Assembly: GCF_000282335.1 (NCBI RefSeq)
Contig: NZ_AKJM01000040.1
Span: 107,624-171,623 of the forward strand
DNA: 64,000 nucleotides
Reading direction: 5' to 3'
DNA from: Pseudomonas sp. GM48
GTDB taxonomy: Bacteria > Pseudomonadota > Gammaproteobacteria > Pseudomonadales > Pseudomonadaceae
Part shown: positions 58,468-64,000 of the stretch, in pieces
Layout: each line of letters begins with the position of its first letter
How positions within the stretch are numbered: position 1 is the first letter of the stretch
The notes under the pieces: generated by a model
The model's input: only the letters and a program-made list of their open reading frames with translations
What the model was told of the DNA's origin: nothing
Database searches by the model: none
Program-made: the position numbers and the translations under genes

Positions 58468-59250
58468 ATGCCTCGTTTTGCTGCCAATCTCAGCATGCTT
58501 TACCCGGAACATGAGTTTCTGGATCGCTTTGCGGCCGCGGCTGCCGACGGTTTCGAAGCGGTGGAGTATCTGTTCCCCTACGACTACAGCGCTGAAGAAC
58601 TCAAGCAACGCTTGAGCGACAACGGCCTGGTGCAGGCACTGTTCAACGCGCCGCCCGGTGATTGGGCAAACGGCGAGCGGGGCACGGTGTCGTTGCCCGG
58701 TCGGGAGAGTGAATTTCGCAGCGGTTTTGATCGTGCCCTGGAATACGCCAGCGTGCTGGGCAACTCGCGCATTCACGTGATGGCCGGGCTGTTGCCGTCG
58801 GAAAGCGACCGCCCACGGCATCACGGCGTGTACCTGGAGAACCTCGCCTACGCCACCGCCCAAGCGGCCAAAGTCGGCGTCACGGTGCTGCTGGAACCAA
58901 TCAATACGCGGGACATGCCGGGATTTTTCCTCAACCGGCAGGATCAGGCCCAGGCCATCTGCAAGGAAGTAGGCGCCAGTAACCTGAAGGTTCAGTTCGA
59001 CTGTTATCACTGCCAAATCGTCGAGGGCGACCTGGCCACCAAACTGCGTCGGGACTTCGACGGAATTGGCCATATCCAGATCGCTGGTGTGCCAGACCGA
59101 CATGAACCCGACCTGGGAGAAATCAACTATCCCTATCTGTTCGAGCTGATTGACCAGTTGGGATATGACGGCTGGGTAGGGTGTGAATACCGGCCACGAG
59201 GTAACACGTCTGCCGGCTTGCAGTGGCTGCGCGACTGGAAAGCGCGTTAA
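58468..59250 (+). CDS. otnI: 2-oxo-tetronate isomerase (hydroxypyruvate isomerase family)
   Basis: 260-residue TIM-barrel isomerase converting 2-oxo-tetronate to 3-oxo-tetronate. [37 protein letters not shown] is the family start. Metal ligands are in [19 protein letters not shown] (Glu), [14 protein letters not shown] (Asp, His) and GWVGCEYRP (Glu). AGGAG lies five bases upstream of the ATG. Supplies the substrate of OtnK, completing threonate to dihydroxyacetone phosphate. Confidence 0.92.
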   Translation: MPRFAANLSMLYPEHEFLDRFAAAAADGFEAVEYLFPYDYSAEELKQRLSDNGLVQALFNAPPGDWANGERGTVSLPGRESEFRSGFDRALEYASVLGNSRIHVMAGLLPSESDRPRHHGVYLENLAYATAQAAKVGVTVLLEPINTRDMPGFFLNRQDQAQAICKEVGASNLKVQFDCYHCQIVEGDLATKLRRDFDGIGHIQIAGVPDRHEPDLGEINYPYLFELIDQLGYDGWVGCEYRPRGNTSAGLQWLRDWKAR

Positions 59251-59256
59251 GAAACC

Positions 59257-59356
59257 TGTAGGAGCGAGCTTGCTCGCGATGGAGCTGAGGGCGACGTGTT
59301 TATTCAGCAAACACGCGGTATCGTTAACGTCCATCGCGAGCAAGCTCGCTCCTACA
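59257..59356. repeat. REPIN, subfamily A
   Basis: TGTAGGAGCGAGCTTGCTCG to its inverse, 100 bases, with an interior (GGTATCGTTAACGT) related to the copies at 24,389 and 48,004. Lies between the converging otnI and deoR-type genes. Confidence 0.92.
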
Positions 59357-59379
59357 AATCAGGCCAGGAGCCCGTCGTT

Positions 59380-60201
59380 TCAGGCCGGGGTATTGTCAGC
59401 CGGCAGTAACAATTCGACACCCTGCTTGCGGATGCCATCGGCCGCGGCAGAGGTCAACGCGTCGTCGCTGATGATGATGTCAAATTGCTCGAGCCCGGCG
59501 ATCCGGTACATGCTGAACGTGCCGTACTTCGAACTGCTGGCCACCAGCACCACTTGCGAAGCCGACTGCATGGCGGCTTGCTTAACCTCCACCTTCAGCG
59601 CCGAAGGCGTGGTGAGGCCGCGACGCAAATCCCATGAACTGGTCGATATGAATGCGACATCGGTGACGACCTGACGCAAGGTGGCCACCGCCAGGCCGCC
59701 CACGCACGATTGATTGGAGTGATCCAGCTGCCCGCCGGTGTGAATCACCGTGACATGGGGGGCATCGATCAGTGCCTGGACAATACCAAAGTCGTTGGTC
59801 ACCACGGTCATGCCGGACAGCGCCTTGATGTAGGGGACGATTTCCAGCGTGCTGGTTCCCGCATCCAGGTAAATCGTCATGTCGGCATGCAATAGCCGGG
59901 CGGCGAGCCTGGCCATGGCCTGCTTCTGTGGCAACTCGACCACAGCCTTGAGCTGATGGCTGGGCTCACTGTGCAGCTGACTGGCGATCCGCACCCCACC
60001 CGTTACCGAGTAAGCACGACCCTCCTGCTCCAGCAGCGCGATGTCGCGGCGTATGGTCATGTGCGAACAGTCGAACATTTCCATCAATTGATGAACGCTC
60101 AGCACCTGATGTTTGCGTAACTGTCGCAGCATCAATTCACGGCGCTGTTCAGGAATCATCGGTGCGCCGCTGTCGGCGGCGATGTCCTTTTGACTAGGCA
60201 T
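59380..60201 (-). CDS. DeoR-family transcriptional repressor
   Basis: 273 residues. DeoR helix-turn-helix: ERRE-like start then LRKHQVLSVHQLMEMFDCSHMTIRRDIALLEQEGRAYSVTGGV near 32-74. The sensor domain has IYLDAGTSTLEIVPYI, TVVTNDF and VASSSKYG, which bind phosphorylated sugars. Convergent with the threonate operon, so it likely represses it and responds to a pathway phosphate intermediate; this is inferred from position. Confidence 0.9.
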   Translation of the reverse strand: MPSQKDIAADSGAPMIPEQRRELMLRQLRKHQVLSVHQLMEMFDCSHMTIRRDIALLEQEGRAYSVTGGVRIASQLHSEPSHQLKAVVELPQKQAMARLAARLLHADMTIYLDAGTSTLEIVPYIKALSGMTVVTNDFGIVQALIDAPHVTVIHTGGQLDHSNQSCVGGLAVATLRQVVTDVAFISTSSWDLRRGLTTPSALKVEVKQAAMQSASQVVLVASSSKYGTFSMYRIAGLEQFDIIISDDALTSAAADGIRKQGVELLLPADNTPA

Positions 60202-60342
60202 TCGGGCTCCAGAATGAAGAAATCCGCAGACAGGGAGGGCGGGGAACCATAGTAGCGAATCTGCAGCCGGATCAGTAGCGTAATGAGGCGTCGAGCCCGT
60301 TAGCCCTATGTATAGCGCTGGCTTCTACTTGTTCATAATGGT

Positions 60343-61266
60343 TCAGTCTTGCATGCCTGCCGCCTCATCAAGGTGGTCAATGTGCTTGAAACGCTCTACC
60401 AGGAAATCGATCAAGCTGCGCACTCGGGTTGAAAGATGTAATTGTTGTGGGTACACCGCGTAGACATCGGCCCGCGTCGGGGTCTGGTCTTCCAGCACCA
60501 ATCGCAAGCGGCCGCTGCGCACATAGCGGGCAATGTCCCATTCGGCTCGCAACAGAATGCCGTAGCCTTCCAGCGCCCAGTTCAGGGCTACTTCGCCGTC
60601 ATTGCAGCCCAAAGCCCCACGGACCTTGATGTTTTGCGTGCGCCCCCCATTGGTGAAACTCCATACACCGTAGGGCGTTTCGTTTTGCCGCAGAAAGATG
60701 CAGTTGTGTTGCTGCAGGTCCGTCAGGCGTTGTGGCATACCATGCTTTTCCAGATACAGCGGCGAAGCGCATAGAAGACGACGATTGGACGCGATCTTGC
60801 GTGCATGGAAGGCGGCGTCCGGCAGGGTACCGAAGCGTATGCCCAGGTCAAATCCATGGGTCGTCAGGTCCAGGGGGTGATCGCTGATTTCCAGTTGTAC
60901 TTCCACCTCCGGGTACTGGGCGAAGAATGCACCCAGAGCGGGGCCGATGTAACGGCGACCGAAACCTAACGACGCGTTAACCCGAATCAGGCCCTTTGGT
61001 GTCGCCCGACTGCTGCTGAGCAACTGCTCGACCTCATCGATCTGCGTCAGGATGCGGGCGGCATGGGAAAACAGCAGTTCACCTTCCGAGGTCAGGCTCA
61101 TCGAGCGCGTGGTGCGGTTGACCAGGCGGATGCCCAGTCGAGCTTCCAGCGCGGTCAGGCGTTTGCTCACTGCCGGCGGCGTGATGCCCAGTTCCCGCGC
61201 GGTCGCGGCGAGACTGCCTTTGTTGGCCAAGAGGTAGAAAAAGGACAAATCCAGGGTCTGGTTCAT
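60343..61266 (-). CDS. LysR-family regulator of the tartrate locus
   Basis: 307 residues. Winged helix LSFFYLLANKGSLAATARELGITPPAVSKRLTALEARLGIRLVNRTTRSMSLT, then an effector domain with VNASLGFGRRYIGPALGAFFAQYPEVEVQLEIS. Divergently transcribed from the ttuC-like dehydrogenase with an operator-like region between, so it probably activates that gene in response to tartrate or a related acid. Confidence 0.92.
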   Translation of the reverse strand: MNQTLDLSFFYLLANKGSLAATARELGITPPAVSKRLTALEARLGIRLVNRTTRSMSLTSEGELLFSHAARILTQIDEVEQLLSSSRATPKGLIRVNASLGFGRRYIGPALGAFFAQYPEVEVQLEISDHPLDLTTHGFDLGIRFGTLPDAAFHARKIASNRRLLCASPLYLEKHGMPQRLTDLQQHNCIFLRQNETPYGVWSFTNGGRTQNIKVRGALGCNDGEVALNWALEGYGILLRAEWDIARYVRSGRLRLVLEDQTPTRADVYAVYPQQLHLSTRVRSLIDFLVERFKHIDHLDEAAGMQD

Positions 61267-61268
61267 TC

Positions 61269-61333
61269 GTAACTCAAAGTTATTTATGTAGTGATTTTGA
61301 GTAACTCACATCTATTTGTTCACTACATATACT
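61269..61333. promoter_or_regulatory. LysR/ttuC divergent control region
   Basis: TATGTAGTGA (61285-61294) and TCACTACATA (61320-61329) form a perfect 10-base inverted repeat. GTAACTCAAA (61269-61278) and TTTGAGTAAC (61296-61305) form a near-perfect second one, and TGAGTAACTCA (61298-61308) is a short palindrome. A plus-strand -10 TATACT (61328-61333) sits 17 bases after a weak -35 CTCACA (61305-61310). This pattern fits an activator-dependent promoter. Confidence 0.5.
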
Positions 61334-61402
61334 CCGCTCACACCCTGATTGAACAGCCCGTTCGACAGGCACAACAAGAACGTTACGAGAGTGGAGTTGA
61401 CC

Positions 61403-62458
61403 ATGAGCGCATACAAGATTGCAGCGGTTCCAGGTGATGGCATCGGTGTCGAAGTGATTGCCGCCGGCGTCGAGGTGTTGCAAGCCCTGTCGAAAAAATC
61501 CGGTTTCCAACTGGATTTCAAACACTTTGACTGGAACTCGGATAACTACCTGAAAAACGGGTACTACATTCCCGAAGGTGGCCTGGAAGAACTGAAAACC
61601 TTTGATGCCATCTTCTTCGGTGCAGTGGGCGCACTCAACGTACCGGATCACATTTCCCTTTGGGGCTTGCGCCTGCCGATTTGCCAGGGCTTCGATCAAT
61701 ACGCCAACGTGCGTCCTGCGCGAGTACTGCCGGGGGTGAAAAGTCCGCTGCACAATGGCGATCAAATTGACTGGGTGGTGGTGCGGGAAAACTCCGAAGG
61801 CGAATACTCCGGTAACGGTGGCCGCGTACACCGTGGTCTGCCGGAAGAGGTCGCCACCGAAGTATCGGTTTTCACCCGTGCCGGGGTCGAACGTATTCAC
61901 CGTTTCGCTTTCGAGCTGGCGCAGAGCCGTCCGCGCAAACACTTGACCATGGTCACCAAGTCCAATGCCCAGCGGCATGGCATGGTGTTGTGGGATGAGA
62001 TCTTCTATGAAGTGGCCAAGGACTTCCCGGACGTCAGGGTCGACAAGGAACTGGTGGATGCCGTAACCACGCGCATGGTGCTCAAGCCATCGACGCTTGA
62101 TGTGATCGTCGCCACCAACCTCCACGCCGATATTCTGTCCGACCTGGCCGCGGCGCTGTCGGGCAGTCTGGGCATCGCACCAACCGCCAACCTGAACCCG
62201 TCCCGCCAATTCCCGTCGATGTTCGAACCGATCCACGGTTCGGCTTTCGACATCACCGGCAAAGGTGTCGCCAACCCGATCGCAACGTTCTGGACCGCCG
62301 CCATGATGCTTGAACATCTCGGCGAGCAAGCCGCTGCCAAGCAACTGATGTCAGCCATCGAAGCCGTGACCGAAAGTGGTTTGCATACCCCGGATCTCGG
62401 CGGCAACGCCACCACACGCCAGATCACCGATGCGGTCATTGCGCTGATCAACCGCTGA
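61403..62458 (+). CDS. Tartrate dehydrogenase/decarboxylase (TtuC-like)
   Basis: 351 residues from ATG 61403 with GGAG six bases upstream. Isopropylmalate/isocitrate dehydrogenase fold, NAD- and metal-dependent. IAAVPGDGIGVEVIAAGV opens the domain. VVRENSEGEYSGNGGRVHRG, the metal loop DVIVATNLHADILSDLAAALSGSLGIAPTANL and EPIHGSAFDITGKGVANP are present. The ENSEGEYSG loop fits the tartrate/D-malate dehydrogenase branch rather than LeuB. Precedes a dicarboxylate transporter. Confidence 0.9.
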   Translation: MSAYKIAAVPGDGIGVEVIAAGVEVLQALSKKSGFQLDFKHFDWNSDNYLKNGYYIPEGGLEELKTFDAIFFGAVGALNVPDHISLWGLRLPICQGFDQYANVRPARVLPGVKSPLHNGDQIDWVVVRENSEGEYSGNGGRVHRGLPEEVATEVSVFTRAGVERIHRFAFELAQSRPRKHLTMVTKSNAQRHGMVLWDEIFYEVAKDFPDVRVDKELVDAVTTRMVLKPSTLDVIVATNLHADILSDLAAALSGSLGIAPTANLNPSRQFPSMFEPIHGSAFDITGKGVANPIATFWTAAMMLEHLGEQAAAKQLMSAIEAVTESGLHTPDLGGNATTRQITDAVIALINR

Positions 62459-62563
62459 TTTTCCAGCGATTCAAAGTAGTACTGCGGCACACCGCCGAGG
62501 GGCAGGTCACTGGATCTGACTCCTTGGCATTTCCTGACAACAATAAAAAATCAGGGCCCTGTC

Positions 62564-63919
62564 ATGAAAAGAATATTTGGCAAACTGTACGTACAGGTAC
62601 TCATCGCTGTGATCCTCGGCGCAATCGTCGGGGTGTTCGTTCCCGAAACCGGCACCGCGCTCAAACCTCTGGGCGACGCCTTCATCAAATTGATCAAGAT
62701 GCTCCTCGCTCCGGTGATATTCCTCACCGTGGTCACGGGCATCGCGCGCATGGAAAACATGAAGGAACTGGGGCGTGTCGGCTTCCGGGCCTTGCTCTAT
62801 TTCGAAGTGGTCTCGACGCTGGCGCTGGTGGTCGGCCTGGTAGTGGTGGATGTGTTCAAGCCGGGCGCGGGCATGAACATCGATGTCGCGACGCTGGACA
62901 CCTCCAGCCTGGCCACTTACACCTCGGCCGTGAAACATGCATCGTTCATGGACTTCGTCATGAACATCATCCCCGACACCATCGTCGATGCCTTCGCCAA
63001 GGGCAATGTGCTGCAGATCCTGCTGTTTTCCATCCTGTTGGGTATCGCCCTGGCGCATGTAGGGCCACGCGGCAAAGCGTTCGTCGATACGCTGGATAGC
63101 CTGATGCAGGGCATGTTCCGCATCGTCAACATGGTCATGCGCCTGGCACCGATCGGCGCATTTGGCGCCATCGCCTTCACCATCGGCAAGTATGGCTTTG
63201 GCTCACTGTTCTCTCTGGGCAAGCTGATGGCCTGCGTCTACCTCACCTGCGCTGTGTTCGTGATCTTCGTGCTGGGGCCGATCTGCCGCTACAGCGGTTT
63301 CAGCCTGTGGAAGTTTTTGAAATTCATCAAGGAAGAACTGTTCACCGTGCTGGGCACCAGTTCCTCGGAATCGGTACTGCCGCAGATGATTTCCAAAATG
63401 GAGAAGGCCGGGGTGTCCAAACCCGTCGCCGGGATGATCATTCCATCCGGCCTGACCTTCAACCCGGACGGCCAGGCGATCTACTACACCATCGCCGCGA
63501 TTTTCATTGCCCAGGCAACCAATACACCGCTGACGCTGACCGACCAATTGATCGTGCTGGCGGTGTTGATGTTCACCTCCAAAGGCTCGGCGGGGGTCAC
63601 AGGCTCCGGGTTCATCATCCTGGCCGCTACCTTGTCTTCACTGGGCACCATTCCGGTAGCGGGCATGGTGTTGCTGCTGGGTGTCGACCGGTTTATGTCG
63701 GAAGCGCGGGCCATCACCAACACCATCGGCAATGGTGTCGGCACCATGGCCATCGCCAAATGGGTAGGGGCGCTCGATACGGTCAAAATGAACAAGGCGC
63801 TCAATGGTGAAGTCGAGGAGGAGAGATCCGCGGTGGGCCAGGCTGATCGTATTTTCGCTCATTCGGCAGTGGAGGAGCGGTCCGTACTGCCAGACTTGAA
63901 AAAAGCGTCTCGGGCGTAG
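62564..63919 (+). CDS. dctA: Dicarboxylate:cation symporter DctA-like
   Basis: 451-residue inner-membrane transporter of the DAACS family. [29 protein letters not shown] near the start; the serine-rich re-entrant loop [61 protein letters not shown]; and the C-terminal substrate motif [28 protein letters not shown] of DctA. Takes up C4-dicarboxylates; linkage to ttuC suggests tartrate or malate. 105 bases after ttuC, so possibly one transcript. Confidence 0.92.
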   Translation: MKRIFGKLYVQVLIAVILGAIVGVFVPETGTALKPLGDAFIKLIKMLLAPVIFLTVVTGIARMENMKELGRVGFRALLYFEVVSTLALVVGLVVVDVFKPGAGMNIDVATLDTSSLATYTSAVKHASFMDFVMNIIPDTIVDAFAKGNVLQILLFSILLGIALAHVGPRGKAFVDTLDSLMQGMFRIVNMVMRLAPIGAFGAIAFTIGKYGFGSLFSLGKLMACVYLTCAVFVIFVLGPICRYSGFSLWKFLKFIKEELFTVLGTSSSESVLPQMISKMEKAGVSKPVAGMIIPSGLTFNPDGQAIYYTIAAIFIAQATNTPLTLTDQLIVLAVLMFTSKGSAGVTGSGFIILAATLSSLGTIPVAGMVLLLGVDRFMSEARAITNTIGNGVGTMAIAKWVGALDTVKMNKALNGEVEEERSAVGQADRIFAHSAVEERSVLPDLKKASRA

Positions 63920-64000
63920 GGGGCGTAGCGATAGTCAGTGCCGTATTTGATCGAGCATAAGAAGGGCCCCTTGAGGTAATGCCAATCAGTTAAGCGGTAA

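Overview
The window looks like chromosome from a fluorescens-group Pseudomonas. The evidence is the high G+C coding style, the abundant REP elements with the GAGCxxGCTCGCG core arranged as REPIN hairpins, the DUF1652-type protein, the OprD porin, and the wss-like cellulose synthase genes. The species assignment is inference; no rRNA is present.

Layout. 1-3.6 kb, minus strand: the start of a cellulose operon (bcsQ, bcsA, first codons of bcsB) behind a recognisable promoter. 4.2-10.3 kb: an uncharacterised cluster of a Tat-exported aldo/keto reductase, an SDR, a SnoaL-like protein, an exported DUF1330 protein, a Tat-exported alpha/beta hydrolase and an AraC regulator. 10.5-15.5 kb: a class 3 lipase, an NfeD membrane protease, and a LysR/quinone-oxidoreductase divergent pair. 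16-24.4 kb: an unknown 496-residue protein next to a MocR-type regulator, then pgm, a pirin and a UvrD-like helicase. 25-28.9 kb: a polyamine-type locus (regulator, FAD amine oxidase-like enzyme, cupin, PotF-like binding protein). 30.1-35.1 kb: a FAN1-type nuclease translationally coupled to an XPD/DinG-like helicase carrying an N-terminal nuclease-like domain, followed by a solitary zeta-toxin-like kinase.

36.7-45.8 kb is the clearest functional block. It holds formate dehydrogenase fdoGHI with an in-frame UGA (selenocysteine) and SECIS hairpin, then fdhE, selA, selB and the tRNA-Sec gene selC: an enzyme together with most of the machinery needed to make it. A parDE toxin-antitoxin pair sits directly beside selC between two diverged, opposed REP sequences.

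46.6-53.6 kb, minus strand: an OprD porin, an isochorismatase-like hydrolase, an exported dehalogenase-like hydrolase, and a four-gene unit (membrane protein, lipoprotein, response regulator, histidine kinase) with a terminator hairpin immediately before the regulator gene. 53.9-64 kb: sugar-acid catabolism. ltnD-otnK-otnC-permease-otnI form a complete four-carbon (threonate) acid pathway next to a DeoR repressor. A LysR regulator, ttuC-like tartrate dehydrogenase and DctA transporter follow.

Six full REPINs lie between genes, mostly at convergent ends. No CRISPR array, rRNA, prophage or insertion sequence was seen. The best candidates for under-described biology are the FAN1-helicase operon with its neighbouring zeta-like kinase, the 4.2-10.3 kb envelope redox cluster, and the unknown-protein/MocR pair at 16-19 kb.
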